Below, in pieces: positions 33,596 to 45,982 of a stretch of 64,000 nt of DNA; within the stretch, counting starts at the first letter, position 1, and each line of letters opens with the position of its first letter. The DNA is taken from NCBI GenBank assembly GCA_022496185.1, contig WTXG01000133.1, positions 39,676-103,675 of the forward strand, written 5' to 3'. The DNA comes from Multifurca ochricompacta (Eukaryota > Basidiomycota > Agaricomycetes > Russulales > Russulaceae). The notes under the pieces were generated by a model. It saw only the letters and a list, made by a program, of their open reading frames with translations, was not told the DNA's origin and searched no databases. The translations under genes and the position numbers were made by a program.

Positions 33596-35479
33596 GAGGG
33601 GAAGAAAGAAAAGACGTTTGTTATCATCCGTCCGTTCCTCACGCCAACAAAACTTTACAGCGGCAGCGTCACCTAACCTGACCCTAACCCTAATTTATAT
33701 TCGGTCCGAGTAACCCGTTTCCAAAGGGCTGACGTGGAGGGCGGCCGCACGCATGGTCATCATGGTCATGGTCCATAGTCCGTAGGTGGATGTAGGATAT
33801 ACATATTTTTTAATTTAGGCTCAACGTGAAACCGCGCTGGGCATTTGGGACTGAATACCTCCTTTCGTCAGGTCAAATGTAACCCATCATATACGTTTCA
33901 TCTGTTTTGAAAAGAAAAGAAAAGAAAAGAGACACACGCACAGTTCCTGTGGCTTGATGCAATACGACGCGACGCACGCAGACGCAAATCAAAGTCAAGT
34001 CTAAAGTCCCTTCCTCCTCCCCCTCCCCCCTCCTCGTGTCCTCCCCATATTGGCCCCCGTGTATCCTTAGCATCCATCTTACGTGACTGCACCACACGCG
34101 CGTATTTGCCGAGCCACGTGCTGTCCCGCAAGTGCTACATGAACAGAAAGCAAGGGGCAAGGGGAAAGTTCAGAATGTAAAGTTCAGTGTGGCGTAGACC
34201 TGGACCTGGACCTGGACCTGGACTTGAGAAGAGGGATGTCACAAGAAACACCAGCAAGTACAACAAATTTGGATTAATCCATCAATCGAGGAGGGACAGC
34301 TTTAGATTACAGCGCTTCTCTATCGTAAAATCGGGTCGATACAATGGCTAGAATATTGATATTTTCTATCCTATCCTCCTATAGTGCAGTTCACCAGACT
34401 CTATCTAACCCCTAACCCTAACCGAGATGCGGTGGGAGGAGGGCGTGCACGCGCAACCTTTAAGAGTGTGTCAGAGGCCATTTCTCCGTCGTTGGGTGGA
34501 AACTTACAGGCCAGATCTTGAAAAAAAGAGGTGCTGAAAGGAAGTTTCCCAAAAGGCGTAGTAGCACGGCTAATAATCTTAGATTCCTCGCTTCTACCGC
34601 TCCAAGGGAGCGAAATTGAAATCCCCTAAATGTTTCTGCAACTGCATTTCTGCAAGAGGGGAGGGGGGGGTTATCAGGGAATTATCTCAGGGCAGTAAAA
34701 AAAAAAAAGCTCACATCAAACTCGGTAGTGATGAAAACCTTCTCGCACAATAATTTTTGCCACCTTCGCGCCCGGTAGTGGGGGTGCTGTATACAGGTGA
34801 TCAGGTTGAGGATTCCCTCACTAGGCACTAGGTACGGTTAAAGCAAGACTGATAAAGCCTCTAACATCCCTCGACTTAAAAAAACCTTTTATCTTGTCTT
34901 GCGACCGCCGGATCAAAAAAAATAAAACACCTCGGCCATTGCGTAAGTTGTAGAATGTTAAAAAAAAAACCGAACGACTTTATGAGGGACGACACAAAGG
35001 CGACTGCGTCATCGGTTCTCGGGCTCTCTCTTTCACACGCACTCCGTGAACCCTTAAAAGTTGTGAATGATGTACGCCAAGTGATTGAAGTGCGCGACAA
35101 GATCGAAGGACTGGGCGCGAAATCAAAAAAAAATGGGGGGGATTCGTCCTTAGGCCCGGTACAGGTTGTTATTGGATGACATATTATAGTCGGGGCCGAA
35201 AAAACCCAATGAGTAAGTGTGTAGCATGTGGCATTGTTAAAAAACTGGGGCTTAAAAAGCATCCAACAAAGTGTTATTTTTTTATTGCGAGTGTGAGGTC
35301 GATCGCATGTCTGCCTGATCGCACGCATGATTTCTTCTTTTTTTTCTTCTTTTTCTTTTTTTACAGGTGACTACCCAGGGGAGATGGGTTCTGGTAGAGG
35401 TCACAGCGCCTGATAGAGATCGATTATTTTTTTTAGAAAAAGCAATTCCGGGAAGAGAGAGAGAGAGAGAAAGAAAGCT
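33596..35479. other. no confident gene; short telomere-like and hexamer repeats
   Basis: Contains CCCTAACCCTAA-like strings near 33680 and 34405 and a CTGGAC hexamer array at 34198-34226. A plus-strand frame at 34955-35179 (H-A-L-R-E-P-L-K-V-V-N-D-V-R-Q-V) looks protein-like but I could not connect it to neighbouring exons or a family. Confidence 0.4.
34198..34226 (+). repeat. CTGGAC hexamer microsatellite, about 4.5 copies
   Basis: ACCTGGACCTGGACCTGGAC and its continuation form a short perfect tandem array. Confidence 0.85.
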
Positions 35480-36148
35480 TCATGCGACTGACGCAATAGC
35501 CTCAATCTCGAAAAGTCCATCGCGAGGAATCCGGGCCACCTCTACCAACGATCTGGAAATCGTGTCAACATGTTAACGTGGGTGTGCTACCCGGTAGGTT
35601 CAGCCGTGAGACGACGACGACGACGACACACCTCGCAGGTTTATGCTGTCCAAAGAACTGTTCATATATCATGTTCACAGCTCCAAAATCATTCATATCC
35701 TTCAAGAAAACCTGACGCGTTGGTTCCAGTCATGATCAGTCAGGATCGATCGTAGCGTGGACGTTATATACACTTACCGTCGTCTTGACGATCTTACCCA
35801 CTTCACTCCCACTGGCTTCGACGACGTTCTTCAGGTTCTGGAGTGCCTGGCGTGCCTGCGCTTCGACGCCGCCCTCACGAATATGCCGGTCTTGGGGTCG
35901 AAGCCGAGGCAACCGGAGACAAAGACGAAAGGGGGGCTCACGATGGCTTGACTATACGGCCCAATCGCTGCGGGTGCATCTGCGTACGTATTCATCAACT
36001 CGCTGGATCAGGGACCAAATATTTGTCACAGGGCTTGGAATTGTATGGGTGGGAGGGAGGGAGGGGGGGGTTGGTGTGTATGGTTGACTGACTGACCCTT
36101 GGTTGATACTCTCGTAAGGGAGGCGTGAGTGATAGGGATGTTGGACAT
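35480..36148 (-). CDS. RidA/YjgF/YER057c family reactive-intermediate deaminase (one apparent frameshift)
   Basis: Members deaminate reactive enamine/imine intermediates from amino-acid metabolism. Minus-strand exons give M-S-N-I-P-I-T-H-A-S (start 36148), A-P-A-A-I-G-P-Y-S-Q-A-I-V, F-V-S-G-C-L-G-F-D-P-K-T-G, then E-G-G-V-E-A-Q-A-R-Q-A-L-Q-N-L, V-F-L-K-D-M-N-D-F, F-F-G-Q-H-K-P-A-R and V-E-V-A-R-I-P-R-D-G-L-F-E-I-E-A-I-A near the stop at 35480. G-P-Y-S-Q-A and the E-I-E-A end are family signatures. Between K-T-G and E-G-G the frame slips by one base (near 35875); one extra G (V-E-G-G) restores it. I regard the gene as probably real with a consensus error. Confidence 0.78.
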
Positions 36149-37373
36149 TTTGCGCGTTATCGCTGTCGCCGGTAGAAATTTGAAATGTGTCTTGTTTTGC
36201 CTTTGTCTGAAAGTTGTGAGTGCGACTTTAGTGTGATGAGTCTGGCGGGCGAGGTGAACGTAGGATCGCAGGGGCATCGATACCCCCCCAGAAGACGCGT
36301 GGCACGTGGCACGTCACCGTCTCACAAACTTATAGTCAAGTGTTTTAAAACTCCCTTAGTATTATTATTATAAAATTGTATTACGTCTCAAATTGGTTTG
36401 GTAGGGCAGTTCTTCTAATTATTTATTTGAATCCCGTTAGCGCATCGTTGGATCGTTGATTGGGTGAAACTCATTTTACTTTAGTACTCGCTCGGAGATG
36501 TGGCGCCAGGCGGGTCGCACGTGTCGTATACGGCAACTTTACAAGGAGGCGATAAATTACAATACAATACAATTCAATGACCTCTTTTTCAACCTAGACG
36601 ATTATCCAAAACCATTTTAACTTTTTATTATTATTATTATTATTGTTGTTGTGGAGGACACTTGTGTAGACGTAGCCGTAGAGTAGAGATTCTCCTCGAA
36701 CCTCGATGACAGATTGCAGGCTGACATTAAATCAAATACGTCATCCCAAGACAGATATATGACGCCAGTCACTCAACTGCTTGGCACAATTGATTGGCAC
36801 GACCCTCCCAACAAAGATATTGAAAACTGGATGTTCTCTCTCCTGGTTCGAGCTTGCTCAAGATGGTCATGAGTGATGCTACCAGGGAGTGTGTATCATG
36901 TTCATGTTCATCTCCATGTGGAATGTCATATCATGACAAACTGACAAACAAACTTTGTGATAACTTAATTGAGTCCCTTGATCCATGACCATTAAAGGCA
37001 AATGCAAACTGGACAACCATCCACTCACTCCAGCTCAAGGCACTGATACTTTATCTACTCATTCAAATCATGATCTATTAGATTCAGGATCCGATTACAT
37101 TGACTGAAATGATTGACTGCTGACTGGCTGACTGACACACACAATTCGACTTGGCTGTGGAGGGTAAGAGCCCGTGAATACCGATTGTTCCGTGCCCCGT
37201 GCCATCAACACACTCCCTCCACTTACTAGACCTCAAAAGGAACCTTTTTCGGAGGCGGGTCCAATGGTTACCTCACCCTCCCTCCCACTAACTTTTATTC
37301 TTATTTCCCCTTGCCACCTCACCCTCACCTCACCCCCCCTCCCCCACCCTTACCCCGCGTCGGACCACCTGGT
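36149..37373. other. intergenic, no recognisable gene
   Basis: AT-rich and low-complexity stretches (TTATTATTATTATT near 36625); C-rich leader just before the next gene (37310-37370). Confidence 0.45.
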
Positions 37374-39386
37374 ATGGGCGAGTTGTCGCACACCAAAGAA
37401 ACCCTAGGGGCTATCCTCCTTGGATGCATCCTTTCCACAGCGTACCATCCCATTTCATCTGCTTTCGAACTCCACCCGCGGGCAGCTAAATTAGCAACTT
37501 TCTGACAGCCTCTCTGGGATAACTACTGTACAAACATTCCTGTACTTTCGCTTGTATCCAAAAGACGCGTTGCGGATAAAGCTCATGGTGCGTGTGTACT
37601 TGCTTCTTTCTCTTGGAGTTGTTTTTCTGACTAAACTACCCTCAAACCATCAGGCTATATGCATCTGGTTTGTAACTGGAGCTCAAACTCGCGCGGAACG
37701 AATTTGATTTGACTGTTTTTTTTTTTATGGCGGATAAAAGGTTACTTGACTTTACGCACACCGGGCTCATATGCGCCGCGACATGGGACTACCTTATTTT
37801 GAACTTTGGGAATAAGGCCATCGCGGATACCATTCCAATGTGAGCGATCTACCGCATCCGTTTCCGGTTGTCGTGTGTAAAAAAAAGCTGATTGGGCTGG
37901 GCTATTTAAATATAGAACCATCGCCGTGTGTCCTTCGTGGCCCTTATCTTTTTTTGATGCATATCTGATCCCATCGTGTCCTGTCACCTAGCTGACTGTC
38001 GCATTCACGGTAATTGTTCACCACATCCGTAGATCCTCCCAAGCTGACTGGTGCGATCATCCTTCTTACCCACTTGAAGGCCACAATTACTTTTCTAGCC
38101 CATCTGTATGGCTCGAAGCAATCTTTGTTAGCGCAAAGCCCGATACTAATGATGTATTATATTTTCCCTCAAGTTTCTTCTCTCACCGAGTCTTCCGGCG
38201 TGCGTCTTCGCTTGTGTCACATCGTCATGTAGGTCAAGCTGACAAACCCCGCCTATCGCACATAGTTAGCAAGAATAATTGGTATATTACAGCGCCACTG
38301 GTGAGTTTGTAGTGCAGATGGATCGAAATTATCACTCTGAGGCTGATTGATTTGTCATAGGTTGTACTTTCGTTCGGTCGTCTTGGGGCTGCGTTAGTGT
38401 CAACCACCGAAATGTGAGTTGACGCGCTACTCGGCTCCAGGTTGGCATGCATCATGGTCAACTCATATGAACTTTAGGGGAAGGCTTAAGAGCTTCCATG
38501 CATTTGTCCATGACTATGGGGTAAGTGGGCGGGTTTCGCCCCCGATGATTATTTCAATATTTATTATTGGGGTAGTATATCTTCACACTCGGACTGAGTC
38601 TCGCCTGCACGCTTGATATTCTAATCACCGCGACGATGTGTTATTTCCTACAGACAGCCGAACCGGTTTCCATGAGTACGTCAGACGTTTTCTACACGTG
38701 AAATAGTGTTTTTTTAAATCTGATACAGGATGGACCATATAATCGACACAATTATGTTGTATACGTTCAATAATGGCGCGCTTACCTGGTGTGTTCGCAT
38801 TGCACAGTTTGAGGAACCGAGTTTCTGAATGACGTATCTTTGCAGTGCCACTACCGTCGTATCTTTGATCTGTGTGCGTATGATTTTTAGGATGTTTTTT
38901 TTGAATACCACCGAAGCCCTGATGATATGATTTGGTAGTGGGTGACCATGCCAGGCAATCTGATCTTCCTTGGATTACACTTTGCGATCAGTAAACGTGC
39001 GATTTACATGTTTGCATTTTTTTTCATGGGAATTCATATACTGAGGGCAATTGTACAGTCTATGCGAACTCCCTACTTGCCACGCTAAACAGCCGTCGCT
39101 CTTTAAGAGAACACCGATCGAAGAATAGCGGAGATGGCGAAAATACGTTGCCAGTGCTATTCCCAAGTTGCTATAGTCATTCACGAATACCTCGATTTCA
39201 ATCTGTGAGTGCTGGCATCCCTGCTACCAATGTGAGGTAGTTCAATAATGGATATTTCATCAGATTGGGCCTTCCCGTACTCGAGTGGATTTTGAGCCGG
39301 TTTTAGAGATTAGCATAGAGAAGACGATACAATGTGAGATTGATGATGAGGTGGAGGGGCAGGACGTAGGGATGCGATTTGTTTGA
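37374..39386 (+). CDS. DUF6534-type seven-transmembrane protein
   Basis: A basidiomycete membrane protein family of unknown function. At least ten short exons can be followed. M-G-E-L-S-H-T-K-E-T-L-G-A-I-L-L-G starts TM1. Then V-Q-T-F-L-Y-F-R-L-Y-P-K-D-A-L-R-I-K; L-L-D-F-T-H-T-G-L-I and W-D-Y-L-I-L-N-F-G-N; S-K-N-N-W-Y-I-T-A-P-L; V-V-L-S-F-G-R-L-G-A-A-L; F-T-L-G-L-S-L-A-C-T-L-D-I-L-I-T-A-T-M-C-Y-F-L; D-H-I-I-D-T-I-M-L-Y-T-F-N; and A-N-S-L-L-A-T-L-N-S-R-R-S-L-R near the cytosolic tail. The A-N-S-L-L-A-x-L-N-x-R motif is characteristic. It ends at TGA 39384-39386. Intron limits between TM4 and TM5 (about 37990-38270) are the least certain. Confidence 0.82.
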
Positions 39387-39599
39387 ATTGAAATAAAAGA
39401 TAAAAAACGAGCCACAAATTGAAATAAATAATTTGAAATGAAAATAAAATGAACAGTCTAAACTGCTCTTGTTCGGGCTCGGACCGAGTGGTGGTGGGGA
39501 ATATTTTTATATTTTATATTTTATGTCTTATGATGTCTTAGATTGGTTTACCCAGACTATCTGCTGACTGCTGTTGTTATCCCCAGTTGTCAAAAACCC

Positions 39600-39668
39600 C
39601 TCCTCCTCATACCCAAACATCCATACCCCTCTCATACCCCCCTCATACCCCCACTCATACCCCCCTTC
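39600..39668 (+). repeat. C-rich minisatellite (CTCATACCCC-type)
   Basis: Five or so imperfect copies of CATACCCCCCT/CTCATACCC lie 50 bp upstream of the tetraspanin start. Confidence 0.75.
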
Positions 39669-39716
39669 CTCCCTCTGTATCCACCTTTGTAATTTTTTAT
39701 TATAAAACATACCTCG

Positions 39717-41581
39717 ATGCAACGAATGTGGTCAACTTATCTTAGCTCTCTCGATTCTACTGGTAATGGTACAGCGCCTGCTGCCCCATCGGCCCGACAA
39801 TCGGTAAGTGATATCAATATTCCTTTATTCACACCCGCCGCCTAAACGCCCCCTCAACTCCCCGTAACACTCAACTCGATTTCCTTTTTTCTCTTTCTCT
39901 TTTTCTCCCTCTTTCTCCCTCTCCTTTTGCTCCTGCTCCCTCCTCACCCCCCTTCTCTCTCTTCTCTCTTTCGTGTTATATGCATCACATCTAGATGGAC
40001 AGTCAATCGTACGTGTCATTCTTTTTTTTTTTTTCTTGATGGATCGAACATGCCGTCGCTAAGAAGCAAATACAACAATCATACCGCAGTCACTCTCGCC
40101 GCGCTTCATCCATCATTTCTAACGCCAACTCGGCTTACTCCGCTGCCACGTCCACACGACACATACTCTCAAACACCAACAACATGCACTCTCAACTCGA
40201 GCCTCCAAATCTACCTTTTACTTCTAATGCCTCCATTCGTTCGGTATCCCCCCGTACCGAATCACCATTGCTAGGAGACCAACCTTCGTCTCATTCCCTC
40301 TCTGTTAATTACCTCCCCAATAAATTCTCTGATGCCGTTCTCTACAATGGCCTCAAGAACAGAGGTAAAGGGTTTCAGCTTGGTCCCAAGCGTGGTGGCG
40401 GACGTGAAGCCTTTCGTAGTGGAGAGCTCGCATGCCTGGTGAGGGTGATGAAGACTATGACGGTATTCAGGTTGGCCTCTTTGGTAAGGAGGGCGGTCGC
40501 ACACGACCTCGACTCAGGTGGAACAGATTCAAGTGGACACTTTTCGTTTCTAACCTTCTTGTGAGTCTCCCTCTTTCCCTTTTTCTTGTTTTTGGTCCCG
40601 TAACCCCCCCGCATTTGCCATAATTTTTTTTTTTTTTCTTTTTTTCTTTTTTTTGCCTTTTTTTTTTTGAGCGCTCGCTGATTGCCTTTTTGGTTCGTCT
40701 CTTTGTTCCTACCCCGTCTCGTTAGTTCTCTGGCTATTCCCTCGCTGGCATAATATTTCTTCTCTGCACATGGTTCGACGTCTGGACACATGCAGATGTC
40801 GTCCGCGTGGGTAATCGCACAGAGCTTATCCTTTCTACCATCGCCGCTAGCTTCGGTATTATCACTTCCGTGATCGGTTGGGCTGGCATCATCCTCAACA
40901 ATCGTTCTTTCCTCGCTGTGTACACTTTCCTTCTCTGGATCTGTTTTGCGTTCCTTGTCATTCCTGGTTATCTCACCTTCAAGCGACGCAACTTTAACCT
41001 CGACGGCAAGGTCAACTTTCAATGGGGTAACGAATTCGGCATCCCCAGTGGCTTCGTATACAGAATCAGCTCAACTGTTGCGGTTTCTTTTCTCCGTTCG
41101 TCGAGGCCGCCGTTTCGCAAGTATGCTATTCACGTTCCGTACTCCCCGGGTGTAAGGGCCCATATTTGAATTTCGAGCGTTTCGTGCTCGAACGTTGGTA
41201 CACTATCGTCTTTGGGCTCGTGCCATTCCAGATTGCGGTCATCCTTGTGGGGCTATTGTGCTCAAATCACATCACGTACCGCTTTGGTAAGGGTATGATG
41301 CCCAAGGCGTACCGACTTAGCATGAATTCGATGGCGGTGATCATGGAAACTATGCCAGGTAAGTTTTTTTAAAATACAACTTTTTTTTGGTTGCGCCCAT
41401 CAATAATGCCTATCTTTGTTACGTACTACATAGTCAATTAGCAGAGCAATATGGGGCAGACGTCGCCAGCGAAGTCCTCTCGCGTTCACGCTCAAATTTG
41501 CATGTGGATAATCTTCCCACTATGCCGTACACCCCATCCCCACTCAGCTCCAAGCAGGGCACGTTCCCACGTATGTCATAG
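39717..41581 (+). CDS. Tsp2-type tetraspanin (two apparent frameshifts)
   Basis: A four-helix membrane scaffold protein of the basidiomycete Tsp2 type. After a Ser-rich cytosolic N-terminus (M-Q-R-M-W-S-T-Y-L, then S-Y-R-S-H-S-R-R-A-S-S) come R-M-P-G-E-G-D-E-D-Y-D-G, R-L-R-W-N-R-F-K-W-T-L-F-V-S (TM1), L-I-L-S-T-I-A-A-S-F-G-I-I (TM2) and V-Y-T-F-L-L-W-I-C-F-A-F-L-V (TM3). The large loop has the diagnostic C-C-G (near 41070). TM4 and Y-R-F-G-K-G-M-M-P-K-A-Y-R-L-S-M follow, ending F-P-R-M-S. Two one-base losses break the frame: GAGCT for GAGGCT near 40424, and GTGGCTT for GTGGGCTT near 41050. Each is cured by one G. Probably an intact gene with consensus errors. Confidence 0.82.
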
Positions 41582-42074
41582 CACGTACGTGCGAATGGCT
41601 GGCCAATCGCAACGTGCCGCGCAACCACGGACTTTTTATTTGCTCGCTTTTGTTCTCTTACCCCTCCCTGCCCTGCCCTGCCCTGCCCTGCCCTGAATGC
41701 CTAACATACCCCCCTCATATATTGCATTAGACATTTAAGCACATTGAACTGAACCCCGAACCCAACCAATCGTTGTATGATATTTTTTTGCAACTCGAAC
41801 CCTACGCTGACAGTTAGTTCCGCCTCCCTTGAAAAGCTCCTTGTTTTGGTCCTTTTTCCCTTTTTTTTTTTTACCCCTCGTCTTGATGAGGTTGGGAATT
41901 ATAATAGGAAGTACTTTTCTACTTTTCTCTCAGCCCATGTATACAAAACAACTTCAAAAAAAAGAAAAGAGAATTACAACAACAACGGTAGTGATATACA
42001 CCAAACCATTTTGAGTTAGGAGACTACTACACTTTCAACTTCTAAATAAACTTCTATCAAGGGGCACCTACTGC

Positions 42075-44246
42075 TCACGCAACCAGTAGCGACCGACCTG
42101 ACATTTCTACAAAGTGAGGCATGTCAGTCTCATTTAAACCAAAAAAAGGGCTGTAGGGGATAGTATGAACGCACCTTTGGGTTGCTCAAGTCCAAGGATG
42201 GTCAATACCGTCGGTGCGACATCACACAACGCGCCTTCCTCTTCATCCTCTTTCCGATCCTTATCGTCCGTGAACGTGAACGTGCGGGCACCAGGAGGAC
42301 CGGCGATAATAAAAGGTACTTTATTAGTTGTATGTGCGGTATGTGGAGCTCCAGTTTCCAAATTCAACATTTGTTCCGCGTTACCGTGATCGGCCGTGAT
42401 GAGGAGTGTATAACCTGTTTGTTGACAAGCTTTATAGATTGTACCTACGGCCGCGTCGGTATGAGTGATTGCTTCGACTGCAGCTTCGAAAATGCCCGTG
42501 TGGCCGACCTATTTCATTCCATGAGATTGAACACACACATACACACATACACACACCGCGCGCTTAGCGGAAGGGGGGGAGGGGGGGGAAGTCAAGTCAA
42601 CTCACCATGTCTGGAGGTGCGAAATTGCACATGATAAATTCTTGATTGTCGGCACGGATAACTTCTGCAACCTTATCCGCGACACCCTGTACGCTCATCT
42701 TGGGCAATTTGTCATACGTAGCGACCTTGGGTGAATCGATCATGTGTCGTTCCTCATTCTCGAATTGCTTCTCGACGCCGCCATTAAAGAAGAATGTGAC
42801 ATGCGCATACTTTTCCGTTTCTTTTTTTAAAAAAAAAAAAAAAATGTTCAATCAGTGAAAAAGGGTGTTGGCAGGTGGGGAGGGGAGGGGGGGAAGGCGC
42901 AACAAACCGGCGATATGTGCCTGCTTGATGTCGTGTTTAGAGAGCCATTCAGCGAGGACGTTGGTCATGGCTTGAGGTGGGTAAGCCACAGAGAACGGGA
43001 ACTCGGCATTGTAGCGGGACATGGTAGTTATATGCTATCATCACACGTCGCTCAGATTAACAAAGCGAAATAAATAAAATAAATTTTTTGAACCTTACCA
43101 GGTTATTCGGTATATCTACATCGACAGGTTTGTCCAACTGACCAAGTACGGCGCTGATCTCTCGCATGCGGTCCGAACGATAGTTGAATAAGAATAGGGT
43201 ATCATCATCTGCCATTGACCATAAGTTGAAGAATGAGCAAGTAGCAGAGAAAAAAGATGACGCTCGCGCACCCTTAATCCGACCTGAATCCCCATTGACA
43301 ATGATAGGCTTCAAGAATTCGTCCGTCTCGTCCTTCGCGTACCTCGCCTCGATCGCTTTGACATAGTCACCGTCCTCTACGGTCTCACCTTTCCCATGAA
43401 CGAGCCCCTCAACTGCGATCTTGATGCGATCCCATCGTTTGTCACGATCCATGGCATAATAACGTCCTACGATGGTGGCAACCTCTCCGATGCCGACCTC
43501 CTGGATGAACTCCTGAAGTTCACGCGCATAACCAGCCGCCGAGCGGGGTGCAGTATCCGCCCATCACCCAGAAATGAACGTACACATTTGGCACCCCAAT
43601 TTCTTTGGCGGTTTCGAGTAGCGCGTATAGGTGAGTGTTGTGAGAGTGGACGCCGCCGTCGGAGATCTACATACGAGTCATGTTGTTACGGCATGGTAAG
43701 CATAAGCGGATGACCCAAAGAGAGTAGCTAGCAGCAGCCGTGGGGGAAACATACGAGACCAAGAAGATGCAGCCGTCCATTGGTATCTTTGGCGCGGTTG
43801 AAGCTCTCAACGATTGTCTCATTTTTGTGGAATTGCCGCTTCTTAATCGCGACGTCGATCCGGACTATGTCCTGCCACACGACACGCCCAGCGCCAATAT
43901 TTAAATGACTACATGCTTCGAGTTTCAGGGGAAATCACGAAGAGAAGGAAAGAAAGGGAAAGGACGAGACGGACCCGACTTCCGAGTTGCCCATGAGCCC
44001 ATCTGAAAGGCCGACTGCAAGTCCGTGCGCAGCGAGCGTGCGGTATGCATGCTCCTTTGCATGGTGTCCATGTTCGTCGTTGTGCCGGCTTCAATGGCAT
44101 TGCCCTTTAAACCCTCTTGGGCAGCGACACCCCATCCATCGTGTACACTGTCCACAATGGAAGATATGAGTCAGTACCATTTAGGAAGTTTCGTGGCCGA
44201 AGCTACAGTATTACATGAGACAGACTTTGTTCTTCACTTGGACCAT
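42075..44246 (-). CDS. 2,3-bisphosphoglycerate-independent phosphoglycerate mutase (apparent frameshifts)
   Basis: A two-Mn glycolytic enzyme that interconverts 3- and 2-phosphoglycerate in the cytosol. The minus strand begins [11 protein letters not shown] with an intron before V-H-D-G-W-G-V. Then N-S-E-V-G, carrying the phosphorylated Ser; [27 protein letters not shown]-type histidine regions; G-P-P-G-A-R; and [14 protein letters not shown] ending S-L-L-V-A at 42075. Three one-base losses from G runs on the coding strand break the frame, near 44060, 43568 and 43557; each is cured by one G (for example F-W-G-D-G-R-D-T-A-P-R). Basidiomycetes use the cofactor-independent enzyme variably, so this identifies it. 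It converges with Tsp2. Confidence 0.85.
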
Positions 44247-44589
44247 AGGAGAGAGAGAAGGGGGGAGGGGGGAAAGATGGTTGTGATGGAACGGAACTTG
44301 CTAACTTAAAGAGGGAGGATCTCGCTGGGGTAAACAGATCGATGGGTGAGATGAGACGGAGTTATGCTTATGCTCTCGGATCGGCCCATCCATCCCCATG
44401 ACTTCAAGTTTCGCTTTATTCGAGCGAACAGTTACATACTCGGGACAAGTGTGGACTCTTCATCTCAACGTACATCGGAACATAACGGTAGAACCGAGAG
44501 AGCTCTACCACCAAATTTGGCTCCCCAACGAACGAAAATAAAATATATTTACAAACAAAAACAAAAAACCGTCCGTCCGTCTATCATGT

Positions 44590-45954
44590 TCACCAGCGTG
44601 GTGCGTACTCGTCGCGCTGGAGATTCTCCTTTTCGAGCGTTTGCACCCTGCTGCTTCTCTCTTTAGCATCTCTTATCTGAATGAGCTCGGTCAGGTCAAG
44701 TGAATTGCGATACATGGCCTGAGACTGTCGGTCTCCTTTGGTCCCAGTAGGGGTCGGAGTCGGCAATGAGAGTCGACCTTGTGCACGACGGACGTGGCGC
44801 GGTGCTGGGCTGGGAGAAGCCGGAGTAGCAAGCGTGGAGATAGATGAACTAGACGAATTACTGGAGAAGGTCGGCAAAGTGGGAAAACCCCGGACGTCAT
44901 CTGAAGTGCCAGTGCCAGTGCCAGTAAACCGCCCAGCTGTGCAGATAACATCACCTCGGGATGAGAACTTCACCCAATCAAGTGACTTATTGTCGGTGAA
45001 AACATCACCAGATGTCGACTGAGCGAGAGATGAAGGCATGGCCGTCAATGTGGATAAGACAGACTTTGCCGGGGCGGTCTTAGGTAGTAAAGTACGTTGG
45101 ATATGCGTAGACTTGCGCTTTGGATTTCCAGGTATCGGAGGCCGTTTCTCTGGCTCTACTTGGAGTACATCCGCTACAGTGCTGCTGGCGGGATCAATAG
45201 TACTGCAGCCTGTTGGCAAAGAATCGACGACTATGTGCTCAGCTAGAGGTCTGCTCTTGCGGCGCGGAAAACGAGAGGGGGTCAAGGCCAAAGTGGAAGG
45301 GGACTGCAAGTCTGAATGGTCACTGTGCGGAGTGGTGACGGAGCAGAATCCGAAAATGGCCATGTACGAGCGCTGCGAATCTACGGTGAACGCACTGAAA
45401 GAGTGGCAGAGGAGCTTCGAGTTATTTAACCGTGGACTTTTGATCACTTTCTGACTGATATATGCGTGCATGACATGACCCATCTGATCGCGAACTTCAA
45501 CTGAGGGTCCACAGACGAGGCATTTTTAGCGTGAAATACTCACTACAAATGATGTGCACGCATATGGCGGCATCCGAAATCGTCGCATCCCGAGGCCATC
45601 AACGATTTGGTTCAGCTGTAGGTTGGGCGTGAAGTCCTCCTGAGTTATTTGGCGCTCACCCGTAGCAGCTGATGGGTATTCATACATGCAGACGAGATCT
45701 AAACCCGAGTATATAACCCGAAGGAAACGCCGCCCTTGGTTATTCCCGGCCTGTAGCTCCCTCCAGACAGCATGTAGGAAGATACGAGGCCAGTAGTCTG
45801 TCGCCTTTAAGACGAGGGCGGGTGCGACCAAGCTCTCCTTGTTGTGGGGTATGAGCAGTAACTTGGCCATCTTGTTTGTCCATGGCCTTGACATGGACGG
45901 CGTAGGTAAAGTATATTTTCGGGAGGATATCATGGAAATTCGATTCTGGTGCAA
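44590..45954 (-). CDS. hypothetical protein, two or more exons
   Basis: I do not recognise this gene. A 297-codon minus-strand frame (45483-44590) encodes a Ser/Thr/Pro-rich, mostly disordered protein with G-T-G-T-G-T and S-S-N-S-S-S-S-S runs and a charged C-terminus (E-L-I-Q-I-R-D-A-K-E-R-S-S-R-V-Q-T-L-E-K-E-N). Upstream, 45954-45556 encodes a more ordered region (W-P-R-I-F-L-H-A-V-W-R-E-L, G-R-R-F-L-R-V-I-Y-S-G-L-D-L-V-C-M-Y-E-Y). A GTGAGT donor near 45544 and an acceptor CGATCAG just before 45483 join the two in phase. A start upstream of 45954 is possible. The C-terminal helix may be a short coiled coil. Confidence 0.5.
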
Positions 45955-45982
45955 TGAGTCTATGTCTTGAAGCTGTTACCAT

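Noticed and set aside
33873..34160. Minus-strand 95-codon frame with Cys and Gly/Glu-rich stretches
   Set aside because: Low-complexity sequence without motif or splice context.
41050..41072. A 22-nt intron in the tetraspanin gene (GTAACG...CCCCAG) to explain the frame change
   Set aside because: Too short for a spliceosomal intron; a one-base loss restores the family motif more simply.
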